Source: Aerococcus urinae
Lineage (GTDB): Bacteria; Bacillota; Bacilli; Lactobacillales; Aerococcaceae
Length of the DNA: 64,000 nt
Direction: 5' to 3'
Assembly (NCBI RefSeq): GCF_001543175.1
Contig: NZ_CP014161.1
Span: 620,001-684,000, forward strand
A program made the translations under genes and the position numbers. Under the pieces are notes generated by a model that searched no databases, was not told where the DNA came from, and was given only the letters and a program-made list of their open reading frames with translations. Of the stretch, positions 56,006 through 63,775 are shown in pieces. Within the stretch, counting starts at the first letter, position 1; each line of letters starts with the position of its first letter.

Positions 56006-56290
56006 ATGAGTAATATTGAAATTAAATTAGATCCTACCGTTTCAAAAGGCTTTGTAGACCAGTTAAAGCCCTATCTGAACCAACTGGCCGAAGACCTCAA
56101 GAGAGATTTAGCCATTAACAGGGAAATGCTCACGATTGATGAAGTCTGTCAGTTATATTCCACCAGCCGGAACACGGTAACGGAAAAGTGGCACAGAGAA
56201 CTAGGCTTGCCCCTCAGTAAGCTAGGAAACAAGATCTATATTGAACGTCAAGTGCTAAACGACTTCATTAGATCGCACCCTTACCAATAA
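56006..56290 (+). CDS. Excisionase-like helix-turn-helix protein
   Basis: 94 aa. The C-terminal half has a MerR/Xis-type HTH: MLTIDEVCQLYSTSRNTVTE, then LPLSKLGNKIYIERQVLNDFI. The fold and position between regulators and replication genes suggest an excisionase or transcription factor. The TAA stop overlaps the U-tract of candidate RNA D. Confidence 0.75.
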   Translation: MSNIEIKLDPTVSKGFVDQLKPYLNQLAEDLKRDLAINREMLTIDEVCQLYSTSRNTVTEKWHRELGLPLSKLGNKIYIERQVLNDFIRSHPYQ

Positions 56291-56410
56291 AAAAAGCGGC
56301 TCATGGCTAACCACAAGTCGCTAAGGACGATTTTATGAACCGGAAGCTTTCCGGAATTAAAAAGAAACTTTGGTAACTTTTTATACGTCCATTATACCAG
56401 ATCTATAAAA
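56289..56410 (-). ncRNA. Candidate minus-strand small RNA D
   Basis: On the minus strand TTGCGG, 18 nt, extended -10 TGGTATAAT (56396-56391), with TTTTATA/TATAAAA half-sites (56379-56385, 56404-56410) centred on the -10. The RNA of about 96 nt has a CCGGAA-AGC-TTCCGG hairpin and ends in AGCGACT/AGCCGCT with an inner TGG-TTAG-CCA stem, then T7. Confidence 0.55.
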
Positions 56411-56444
56411 CCCGCCGCAATAGGATTTTAAAGGAGAAATCACC

Positions 56445-56930
56445 ATGGAAACAACAAAAGACGAGTTAATTAAAGATATTTCTAAGCAAAAGGACATTAT
56501 CCAAAATAACCTACCTGCTTTAGGTGACCCGCAAACTGATCCCAGAATCAAAGCCATTCAAAGAGCAGTTACTAGCATAACAGCTAATCTCTTTTGGCTA
56601 AGACCAGCCCCAGAGGGAACCCCGGAAGACTTATGCTACCTAAACCCTTATCACTTAGACCAGTTGGCCAATGTTCTATATCCCGTTATAGACCTAATCG
56701 AAAAGCAAGAAGCTATTGATAAACTGATTTATTTGGCTTCATACGCTAGCACCAACGATTTAGACTGTTTTCACGAATTAGAAGGAATCCAAAAAGACTT
56801 TGATAATGATTTTCAAGAAAAGATTATGCGCCAAGGCGATACTTTAGCAACTATCTATTGCCTATTATGCAATAGCGATGATGAAGCAGAAGTTCAAAGT
56901 AACCTAGAGGCCTTAGGTATTGAATACTAG
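56445..56930 (+). CDS. Hypothetical protein preceding the primase genes
   Basis: 161 aa, acidic, helical, no membrane span. I do not recognise a domain. It ends one base group before the primase-like gene, and AAAGGAG precedes its ATG, so it is likely part of the replication operon. Confidence 0.65.
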   Translation: METTKDELIKDISKQKDIIQNNLPALGDPQTDPRIKAIQRAVTSITANLFWLRPAPEGTPEDLCYLNPYHLDQLANVLYPVIDLIEKQEAIDKLIYLASYASTNDLDCFHELEGIQKDFDNDFQEKIMRQGDTLATIYCLLCNSDDEAEVQSNLEALGIEY

Positions 56931-56939
56931 GTGGCTGCC

Positions 56940-57878
56940 ATGATCTACACAACAACAGGAGTTAAGAACAACCAACTCAAAGAATGCCCCTCTAATGGTA
57001 GTGACTTTGAAACCTTAGCCTATCTTTGTCAAAACAATATCCAACACCTAGAGGGCATTCAATCCCAGCCAGACGGTGGCAAGCCGGTTTCTGATGAGAT
57101 CAAACTAAATGACTGCCTTTACTTCTTTAGTGGCCAAATCCAAGGCTCAAAGCGTTCTGACAGCCAGACCCTTAGCAAGTCACTCATTACCCTAGACATT
57201 GAACCTAGGGCCAACGCTGACCCTAATAGCCCTTTTAAATATGAGCCATTGGACTATGAAGAAGCCGTTCAGAAGCTTTTAAAAGAGCTTGAGGGGCTAA
57301 GGTATATCATCTATCCAACGATCAATAGCCAGCCCCAGCATGCCAGAATAAGGGTTATTTTAGAGCCTGACCAGCCTATGACTAAGCGAGAATGTAAAGC
57401 GACAACTCAGGCGCTTATTGACCACTTGGAAAAGTTAGGTTTACCCATTGACCCAAGTAGTGGCGACTTTAGCCGTCTAATGGGTATGCCAGTAGACAAC
57501 GGCCTAGACGGTGATTATAAGGTAATTACCCATCTTAGTGGTGCGAAAGTGCCTGTAAATCGTCCTGAGCAACAAGCTAATTTTGAAATTAAAAGGACTT
57601 ATAGCCCCTATGAGAACGGCCGCTATATTGGCAAAGTGCCCCGGCTATTACAGGAAGTTTATTCCGGAATTTCTCAAGGTGGCCGCAATAACTTTTTCAC
57701 TAAGGCCTTTGGAACGCTTTTAAAGGCCAATGTTAGCCCAGAATATTGTATTTCTATTTGTCAAGATTGGAATCAGCGCTTCACTCAACCGCCCCTATCT
57801 GATCAAGAATTGGTTGGTGTAATGAAAAGCGTTTTATCACGAGAAGAACGAAAGCGAGGTGAACCAGTAAATGACTAA
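56940..57878 (+). CDS. Primase-like protein with PriCT domain
   Basis: About 312 aa. The middle resembles an archaeo-eukaryotic-type primase (SLITLDIEPRA, HARIRVILEPDQPM, SRLMGMP). The C-terminus has the PriCT pattern: GGRNNFFTKAFGTLLKANV, then RFTQPPLSDQELVGVMKSVL. It likely primes element replication with the helicase next to it. ATG 56940 has AGGTGG 5 nt upstream; GTG 56931 is an alternative. Confidence 0.8.
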   Translation: MIYTTTGVKNNQLKECPSNGSDFETLAYLCQNNIQHLEGIQSQPDGGKPVSDEIKLNDCLYFFSGQIQGSKRSDSQTLSKSLITLDIEPRANADPNSPFKYEPLDYEEAVQKLLKELEGLRYIIYPTINSQPQHARIRVILEPDQPMTKRECKATTQALIDHLEKLGLPIDPSSGDFSRLMGMPVDNGLDGDYKVITHLSGAKVPVNRPEQQANFEIKRTYSPYENGRYIGKVPRLLQEVYSGISQGGRNNFFTKAFGTLLKANVSPEYCISICQDWNQRFTQPPLSDQELVGVMKSVLSREERKRGEPVND

Positions 57879-59349
57879 TGAATTTGATGAAGTGCTTAGA
57901 CGTGCCAGAAACCTAACCAATCCCCCTAAGGAAAAAGCCCCCAGAACCATGGAAGAGATCCGTTCAGCACTCGAGGCCGCAGGGGCTAAATGGCATGCTG
58001 AACACCAAAAAGAAAACAAAAGCGCCCCCTTTTTACATGAGGGAACAGGGGCAGAACTTTTTATGCAACATGTCCATTGTATTTTGATAGGTAATGACCG
58101 GGATAGGGCCATGCTGGCTTATTATGACCCAGAACAAGGCCTTTATATTTCAAGTCAGAATGAAATGAGCGGGCTAATTAATTGCTTGGAAGAATATAAA
58201 TATAAGCATTGGATCGAGGTTATACGGCAATTAAGAATCAGAGTGCCCCTCAAAGAGCCTTTTTCTAGTCGTGACCTAATCCCAGTGAACAATGGCATTT
58301 ACTCACTCAAGGAACATAAGTTACTACCCTTTAGCCCTAAGTATGCCATTACCAGCAAAATCGCCACTAACTACAATCCCTTGGCCACTAAGCCTATTAT
58401 CAATGGCTTTGACTTTGATAAGTGGCTAAAGGCTATTGCTTGTGGTGATGAAGAAGTCGTTACTTTGCTATGGCAGGTTATCAATGAAGCCCTGAACCCT
58501 AACCATACACGGAATAAAATCGGTTTTTTAATCGGTAATGGGAATAGTGGTAAAGGAACGTTTCAGCAACTATTAATCAATCTTATTGGCAAAAAGAATG
58601 TTAGTGCTTTAAAACCGCCTGATTTTGGCAGTCAATTTGGGAAAGAGGCACTAATAGGGAAAGTCTGCAACATAGGGGATGATATCTCTAATAAATATGT
58701 CGATAGTATCTCAGATCTTATGAGTCTAGCCACCGGAGATCCCATTATGATAGAGGAAAAAAGGAAGCCCATTTTTATGGCTACCCTTAAAATATTTTGC
58801 TTATTTAGCGGTAACGGCATGCCTAACGTCCGCAATAAGTCTACAGGCTGGTACAGACGGTTACTATTGATCCCCTTTAATGCTGACTTTAACGGGGAAA
58901 AGAACGATCCCAATATTAAAGAAGTCTACCTAAAAGACAAGGCTGTTTTAGAATACGTCCTAAAAAAGGCCATTGAGTTGGATTTCACCCACTTTATCGA
59001 GCCAGAATCGGTTAAGAAAGAAATCGCTAAGTACCGCCGAGCTAATGACTTTATAGAGGGATACATTAATGATGAGTATATCCCTAATGGCTATCATGAG
59101 TTGGGGAAAGTGCCAAACAATTTTATTAAGCATGATTTAACGGTCTATAAAGAGGAGATGGGGAACTATAGCCCCTTGCCCTATGGCTTTTGGACTAAGT
59201 TTATTGAGATCTTGGAACGGTTGACGGGTAATAAGTATAAATTGGCCAAACAGAGAATTAATGTTTCTGAATCGGAAAATATGCCAGAGGAAATCCAACC
59301 CTATGCCAAGGGCCGCAATCCAATAAGAATTATTCTCAAGCATGAATAA
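57871..59349 (+). CDS. P4/D5-type primase-helicase (SF3 helicase)
   Basis: 492 aa. The N-terminal D5-N-like region leads to an SF3 helicase with Walker A LIGNGNSGKGTFQQLL, then KVCNIGDDISNKYVD (Walker B area), and KIFCLFSGNGMPNVRNKSTG with GWYRRLLLIPF after it. It is the initiator or helicase for autonomous replication in many satellites and plasmids. It overlaps the primase gene by 8 nt, and iterons begin 2 nt after its stop codon. Confidence 0.88.
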   Translation: MTNEFDEVLRRARNLTNPPKEKAPRTMEEIRSALEAAGAKWHAEHQKENKSAPFLHEGTGAELFMQHVHCILIGNDRDRAMLAYYDPEQGLYISSQNEMSGLINCLEEYKYKHWIEVIRQLRIRVPLKEPFSSRDLIPVNNGIYSLKEHKLLPFSPKYAITSKIATNYNPLATKPIINGFDFDKWLKAIACGDEEVVTLLWQVINEALNPNHTRNKIGFLIGNGNSGKGTFQQLLINLIGKKNVSALKPPDFGSQFGKEALIGKVCNIGDDISNKYVDSISDLMSLATGDPIMIEEKRKPIFMATLKIFCLFSGNGMPNVRNKSTGWYRRLLLIPFNADFNGEKNDPNIKEVYLKDKAVLEYVLKKAIELDFTHFIEPESVKKEIAKYRRANDFIEGYINDEYIPNGYHELGKVPNNFIKHDLTVYKEEMGNYSPLPYGFWTKFIEILERLTGNKYKLAKQRINVSESENMPEEIQPYAKGRNPIRIILKHE

Positions 59350-59350
59350 T

Positions 59351-59597
59351 GTCCCGCTTTGTCCCGTATTGACCCGCTTGAGGCGGGACCCTAGAAACAG
59401 CGATATATCAACAATCTAACATATATGTCCCCTATGTCCCGCTTCTTTTTAAGTATAACTATAGTAATAAATAATATATATATATATAACAAGTTGGCAA
59501 GAACCGGGACATTTTTTTGGAATAGGCCTAAAGCCTTTGCTATCAAGGGATTTGGGAGCAATTTTTCCCTAAAAACAACCGGGACAAGACTGGGGAC
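59351..59597 (+). other. Candidate replication origin: GTCCCG iterons flanking an AT-rich core
   Basis: GTCCCG or one-base variants occur in plus orientation at 59351, 59361, 59371 (GACCCG), 59427 (GTCCCC) and 59436. Inverted copies CGGGAC are at 59384, 59505 and 59580, with GGGGAC at 59592. Between the arrays, 59443-59493 is almost pure A/T with alternating TA. Two outward-facing iteron sets around an AT-rich core resemble SaPI-type origins. No gene lies here; the 59342-59651 gap is otherwise empty. Confidence 0.7.
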
Positions 59598-59651
59598 ACA
59601 ACCCCCTAAATAGATCATTAACAATGATTAAAGACAAAAGGAGACCTAAAA

Positions 59652-59900
59652 ATGGATGTTTTAGAAATAAAAGATGAATATATCAAGAAGCGAATGAAGC
59701 AATTACTTAACCGCCCCCAAGGAGACGGGGCTTATATGTTGGCAGAACAAGAATTCAATCTGATTATGACCATGCAAGGGATCATTTATTACATTGAGGG
59801 AGATATTACCAAGGATCAGTTGGAACTAATCAATGATCAAAACGGAATCGACAAACAAGGTTATGAACTCATGCGAGAAGTTGGCATTATTGAATTTTAA
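59652..59900 (+). CDS. Tandem small-protein paralogue 1
   Basis: 82 aa. It shares with the next three genes the pattern YIxxRxxxLL near the start, LAxQE in the middle, an IxYLxGxI turn, an LxxINxxxGI segment and a C-terminal YxLMKxVGI end. The family is unknown to me. First gene after the origin; AAAAGGAG site. Confidence 0.75.
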   Translation: MDVLEIKDEYIKKRMKQLLNRPQGDGAYMLAEQEFNLIMTMQGIIYYIEGDITKDQLELINDQNGIDKQGYELMREVGIIEF

Positions 59901-59910
59901 GGGGAAATAA

Positions 59911-60153
59911 ATGGACTCACCAGAAAAGAAAAAGCAATTTACAACAATCAGACAAAGCCAAGTGTTGGAATACCCTATCAACCTAATAGCTGATATGGTG
60001 GCAGGTCAAGAATACAACACAGCAATGCTTACTAAGGCAATTAATGGCTACTTATCAGGGCAAATCACTAGAGACCAGCTCAAAGCAATTAATGATAAGT
60101 ACGGAGTGGCCCGGGAAGCTTATCAGATGATGAAAGACATGGATATTTTATAA
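59911..60153 (+). CDS. Tandem small-protein paralogue 2
   Basis: 80 aa, paralogous to its neighbours: VAGQEYNTAML, INGYLSGQITRDQLKAIND, YGVAREAYQMMKDMDIL. Ten bases separate it from paralogue 1. Confidence 0.75.
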   Translation: MDSPEKKKQFTTIRQSQVLEYPINLIADMVAGQEYNTAMLTKAINGYLSGQITRDQLKAINDKYGVAREAYQMMKDMDIL

Positions 60154-60164
60154 AGGAGGACCTT

Positions 60165-60407
60165 ATGGACGAAAAAGAAAAGATTGATCAATACATAGAA
60201 AAGCGAGTGGCAGGCTTAGTTAATTTACCATGTCCCACTATTGCTAAGTTATTGGCAAATCAAGAAATAGAAATGTTGGGATTGGCCGGCACGGTAATAG
60301 ACTACCTCAATGGCGATTTACCTAAAGAAGCACTTGAGAAGTATGCCTATTCAGCAGGTATGCCAACCGCAGCAGCTGACCTTTTCAAAGAAGTAGGTAT
60401 TTTATAA
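60165..60407 (+). CDS. Tandem small-protein paralogue 3
   Basis: 80 aa, with IDQYIEKRVAGLVNLP, LLANQEIEMLGL, VIDYLNGDLPKEALEKY and AADLFKEVGIL aligning to the other copies. AAAGGAGG site. Confidence 0.75.
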   Translation: MDEKEKIDQYIEKRVAGLVNLPCPTIAKLLANQEIEMLGLAGTVIDYLNGDLPKEALEKYAYSAGMPTAAADLFKEVGIL

Positions 60408-60421
60408 AAGAGGTGGCCAAG

Positions 60422-60691
60422 ATGTTAAGTTTTAGAGAATTAGAATCCCATATAGCGACCTTTGGCGATAACTACATTAATGACCGTGTGGAACTGCTAA
60501 AAGGCACTTCAAAAGATGAAGTAAGCAAGGCCTTAGCTCAAAGTGAACTAGATGTGATGGTCTTGTATTATGCCATAACCCGCTACCTTGCTGGGGGCAT
60601 TAGCGAGGAAAAGCTAGGGAAGATTAAGGAAAACACCGAAATTGAATGCTCAGCCTATAATCTCATGAAGAATTGGAGATTTTTTAATTAA
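60422..60691 (+). CDS. Tandem small-protein paralogue 4 (most divergent)
   Basis: 89 aa from ATG 60422 (AGGTGG 5 nt upstream; GTG 60413 alternative). NYINDRVELLKG, LAQSELDVMVLYYAITRYLAGGISEEKL and YNLMKNWRFF align with the other copies, but the last residues differ. Confidence 0.72.
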   Translation: MLSFRELESHIATFGDNYINDRVELLKGTSKDEVSKALAQSELDVMVLYYAITRYLAGGISEEKLGKIKENTEIECSAYNLMKNWRFFN

Positions 60692-60713
60692 GCAGCCTTT
60701 CAGTATCAGGGTA

Positions 60714-60820
60714 TAAAAAAAGCTTATTATCCAAAAAAATGATAATAAGCCCGTTTAGAAAGGAACTTGCAAACCCTTAGCAGAAGCCCACTAGATCAAG
60801 TAGGCTATACCAATTATAGC
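60714..60820 (-). ncRNA. Candidate minus-strand small RNA E
   Basis: On the minus strand extended -10 TGCTATAAT (60818-60813) lies within a GCTATA-CCAAT-TATAGC palindrome (60804-60820); no clear -35. The RNA of about 93 nt has an AGCCTACT/AGTGGGCT hairpin and a terminator GCTTATTATC/GATAATAAGC with T7. Confidence 0.55.
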
Positions 60821-60848
60821 ATATTTTGAATCAGAGAGGGGCTAGGTA

Positions 60849-61283
60849 ATGTTCTATATTCCGCCAATTGATGAAGAAAAAACTGCAAAAAAAGCCGATA
60901 GTATATTAAGCGATTATGACCGTTTAAGACGACTTAGCGGCTACCAAGGCCGTTTAGTAGCTAACTATAGATATACCCCTGAAAAGCATGTAAAAAATGC
61001 TGGTAATTATTCCGAGGACCTAATAGAGATCAGAGAAGAGGCTAAAGCTAAAGTATTAGAAATTGAAAACGCAATTGATTTAGTAGAGCCCGAACTAGGC
61101 AAAATTTTGGAAAAAAAGTATATTAAGCACTTCAAAAATACTGATATATATAGAGAGTATTACTATTCTGAATCCACTTTTTACAGGTTCTTAAAAAAGG
61201 CTCAAATTCAGTTCGCAGAGGCCTTTAAAGGAGGTGAGCTATTATGCTTTAAGAACGAAACCGATCGTATTACTTGGAATTAA
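60849..61283 (+). CDS. ArpU family late-gene regulator
   Basis: 144 aa. The C-terminal YYYSESTFYRFLKKAQIQFAEAF, then GGELLCFK matches ArpU/RinA-like phage late transcription regulators. ArpU proteins control late phage genes; here it lies before the scaffold-like gene. Ribosome site GAGAGGGG. Confidence 0.82.
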   Translation: MFYIPPIDEEKTAKKADSILSDYDRLRRLSGYQGRLVANYRYTPEKHVKNAGNYSEDLIEIREEAKAKVLEIENAIDLVEPELGKILEKKYIKHFKNTDIYREYYYSESTFYRFLKKAQIQFAEAFKGGELLCFKNETDRITWN

Positions 61284-61304
61284 AAAAGAAAAGGAGAATT
61301 AATT

Positions 61305-61670
61305 ATGAATGATGTTCAAGATGAAATTTTAAGAAAACCCGGTGCTTTTGACTTAGGCGTTTATATGGAAATTAAAGAGGAAGAAGCCGCCAAAGAATAC
61401 CAACAATATAAAGAAGCCCAAAAGGCTAAGATTAAAAAAATGCAAGAGGAGGAAGAAAAGAACCGCCAATTCTTAGCAGATGCTATGCAAGTGGAAAGTG
61501 ATCGCCTAGCCAAAGAACAGGCTAACCGTGAACATGATCGCAGGGTCTTAGCCCAACGGAAAGCATTTAAGGAGGCTGGGCTAGTTTATAACGAGAAAAC
61601 CACAGAAGAACAAGCCCTAAATGACTCTTATGCTAACTTGGCCGAAAGTCTTATTAATTCAGCAAAATAA
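61305..61670 (+). CDS. Coiled-coil hypothetical protein
   Basis: 121 aa, very rich in Glu, Lys, Gln and Ala, predicted to be almost all coiled coil (residues 22-90). It has no recognised domain. It lies between the ArpU-like gene and another coiled-coil gene, with AAAGGAG upstream. Confidence 0.65.
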   Translation: MNDVQDEILRKPGAFDLGVYMEIKEEEAAKEYQQYKEAQKAKIKKMQEEEEKNRQFLADAMQVESDRLAKEQANREHDRRVLAQRKAFKEAGLVYNEKTTEEQALNDSYANLAESLINSAK

Positions 61671-61690
61671 TAGAAAAAGAGGAAGCAAAT

Positions 61691-62296
61691 ATGCCTACAT
61701 TGCAACAAATCGACAGAAAATTTAATACCTTACTCACAAGAAATAAAAAGCTGACCACGGAATACCAAAGCAAACTGGAAAAGCTCAAGGCCCAAAATGC
61801 TGAAAATAAAAACAATTTTGCCAAAGCTGAGGAAAAGGCTGATATTGATACCGCCCTATCTTTAACGAAAGAAGCTAATGCCAACGAGGTCACTATTAGA
61901 TACCTTGAAAAGAAGCTTGAGGAACTGAAAGAAGCCCCTTTAGTGGCAACTAGCAAAGAACTTGAAGCTTTTGAGGATCAAATTAAGACCGAAGCAGAAT
62001 CACGGCTTGATGAACTATTCAAGCAATTAAAGGCCCCGCTTTTAGAAATTAAAAAATTAGCTGAACAATCACAGGAAATAACCAACCATGCTGACACCCT
62101 TATCCATGCTTTAGTTTATGATATTGGCAGATTAGGCGCTTGGGGCAGTAATGCTTACTTAAAGGCTAAAGGGGAAAGCTGGCGAAAACCCTCAGAAAAT
62201 TATTACCCTAGAAAATCAGCGGCATGGATCTTTGATAGCATTGAAGAACGTTGCAGCGATGAGCTAAAAGAGCTAGGGCTTGAAGCTGCTGAATAA
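61691..62296 (+). CDS. Coiled-coil hypothetical protein with conserved-looking C-terminus
   Basis: 201 aa. Residues 1-125 are charged coiled coil. The C-terminal part (LGAWGSNAYLKAKGESWRKP, NYYPRKSAAWIFDSIEERC) is globular in composition. Unknown to me; may be structural or capsid-related by context. Confidence 0.65.
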   Translation: MPTLQQIDRKFNTLLTRNKKLTTEYQSKLEKLKAQNAENKNNFAKAEEKADIDTALSLTKEANANEVTIRYLEKKLEELKEAPLVATSKELEAFEDQIKTEAESRLDELFKQLKAPLLEIKKLAEQSQEITNHADTLIHALVYDIGRLGAWGSNAYLKAKGESWRKPSENYYPRKSAAWIFDSIEERCSDELKELGLEAAE

Positions 62297-62340
62297 GGAT
62301 AACTTTTATTATAAGAAAAAGCAGGGAGTGAATAACAACC

Positions 62341-62823
62341 ATGGACAGAGAATTTCTAAAACAATTTGGCCTAGATAAGGAGGCTATTGGTAAGATCCTA
62401 GGGGAATATCATAATTCCTTGGATCAGATTAAGGAAGAATATAAAGTTCGTGCTGAGGAGGTTTCTGAGTTGGAAAAGCTCAAGGAAGCCAACAGCACCC
62501 TTGAAGATACCATAGCCAAACAGGCCGAGGAACTTTCAACTTATGAGCAGGCACTAACTGAAAGCCAAGACCTCCTAAGCCAAGAGCAGGTCAATAGTAT
62601 TAAGATTAAAACGCTAGCAGAGTATGGGCTTAACCCTAACATAGCTAAGTATGTTAAGGGATCAACAGGCGAGGAGATCGCAGAAGATGTTCAATTGCTG
62701 AGAGATACCCTAGACAGCAGGCCACAGCCGGAAGCACCTATGAAGTCTTTAGAGCCTAGCCCCTATCAGGGTAACCCATGGGCTCAGATGGCTGACAGCC
62801 TTATCGAAGCTTCATGGCGCTAA
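62341..62823 (+). CDS. Phage scaffold-like protein (gp20/DUF4355 type)
   Basis: 160 aa. A start like DREFLKQFGLDKEAIGKILGE, a central coiled coil (residues 30-85), the segment YGLNPNIAKYVKGSTGEEIA, and a C-terminal PYQGNPWAQM resemble phage minor structural/scaffolding proteins. No capsid gene follows, so it may act on a helper phage capsid. Resemblance is by eye. Confidence 0.6.
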   Translation: MDREFLKQFGLDKEAIGKILGEYHNSLDQIKEEYKVRAEEVSELEKLKEANSTLEDTIAKQAEELSTYEQALTESQDLLSQEQVNSIKIKTLAEYGLNPNIAKYVKGSTGEEIAEDVQLLRDTLDSRPQPEAPMKSLEPSPYQGNPWAQMADSLIEASWR

Positions 62824-62868
62824 AGTATTATTAACTGGTGGTAAGCATAATAAGAGAAGTATAGGTAT

Positions 62869-62896
62869 GGGGCTGGTGGAACACCGCCCCTTTTCC
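62869..62896 (+). terminator. Terminator after the scaffold-like gene
   Basis: GGGGC-T-GGTG-GAA-CACC-GCCCC, then TTTT. Likely end of the rightward island operon. Confidence 0.85.
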
Positions 62897-63497
62897 TTTA
62901 CCCCACTACCTTGAATAGCCTATAGGTCTGATAGTCTGCCTACCTGTTTGCCTCTATTACCTAGACCCAGTAGCCTACTATGATGGCTAGCTGATATAGA
63001 TAAAGATTGTTAGTTGGTATAGATAAGGATAACTAACTGATATAGGTTAGCTATTACATTCACAGCAAAGCATAAAGCTATTGACTGATAGGCGGACGAT
63101 TAGGAAAGTAATAGATAAGTAAGTGCTGCTGCTAATATTAATAACTATGATCGATTAATCTAATCAATGATCACTTGGAACACTGATAAAGATTTAGATA
63201 TAATAAAGTAAATAGTTGTTCAGTCTAATTAAGAGTTGAACCGCAGCGAGGTCAATGCGTGAACCTATGCTAGCTAAGCTTCAAGGTAAAGTAATAATTA
63301 AAATAAAAAAGATAAAAAATAAATTATTTTTTTATTTATTAATAAGTGATAACTTTAGAAATATTTTTTATAAAATTCTATGAGCGGCTGACTCAGTAGG
63401 TGGGGGGATACCTCCCCCACCCCATGGCCGGCCGGACTTCAGCCGTCTATTGCACATATTTTTTCATGAAAAGGAATGAAAGCAAGGAGTTGATCAC
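62897..63497. other. 600-nt noncoding stretch with hairpins and a promoter
   Basis: No convincing gene. It holds a TTAGTT/AACTAA hairpin near 63010-63045, repeated TGATATAG/TGGTATAG words, a TTGGAA-18-TATAAT promoter (63175-63204) pointing right, an AT-rich block (63290-63370) and a perfect GGTGGGGG/CCCCCACC stem at about 63400-63423. The element's right end could be here, but no att copy matched the left end. Confidence 0.5.
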
Positions 63498-63560
63498 ATG
63501 GACAATCGAGGGATGGACTACCTCAAGAGTAAATTAGCCATATTTAGTGCAGGCGCATGA
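63498..63560 (+). CDS. Possible 20-aa leader ORF
   Basis: ATG 63498 with AAGGAG 7-8 nt upstream; it reads MDNRGMDYLKSKLAIFSAGA and stops in an ATGA overlap with the next frame. It may be a leader peptide or a chance frame. Confidence 0.4.
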   Translation: MDNRGMDYLKSKLAIFSAGA

Positions 63561-63775
63561 CGTTGAAAGGATTGGTTAATATGGGAAACTTCTCAAGCCC
63601 AACAGAATATTATTATTGCCCTGACTATAAGAAATACGTGAAGCGAGAAGGCGGAATGTTTTTTTGTATTGAAAAAGGTGTAGAAAGGTTTAATGATTTT
63701 TATTCTCAAATTGATTTAGGAGAGATCTATACCGAAGATATTTCTAAGGAGAAATATTATGATCAGCTATATTAA
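63557..63775 (+). CDS. Hypothetical protein before the HD-domain gene
   Basis: 72 aa; ATG 63581 (64 aa) with AAAGGA upstream is an equally good start. Aromatic- and charge-rich (PTEYYYCPDYKKYVKREGG); no recognised domain. It overlaps the HD gene by 17 nt, so the two are coupled. Confidence 0.6.
   Translation: MTLKGLVNMGNFSSPTEYYYCPDYKKYVKREGGMFFCIEKGVERFNDFYSQIDLGEIYTEDISKEKYYDQLY

Noticed and set aside
59351-59597. CRISPR array
   Set aside because: The repeats are only 6-7 bp, irregularly spaced and in both orientations, which fits iterons.
59391-59624. Open frames on both strands across the iteron region
   Set aside because: Low-complexity AT-driven frames over the iterons and AT core; no ribosome sites or motifs.
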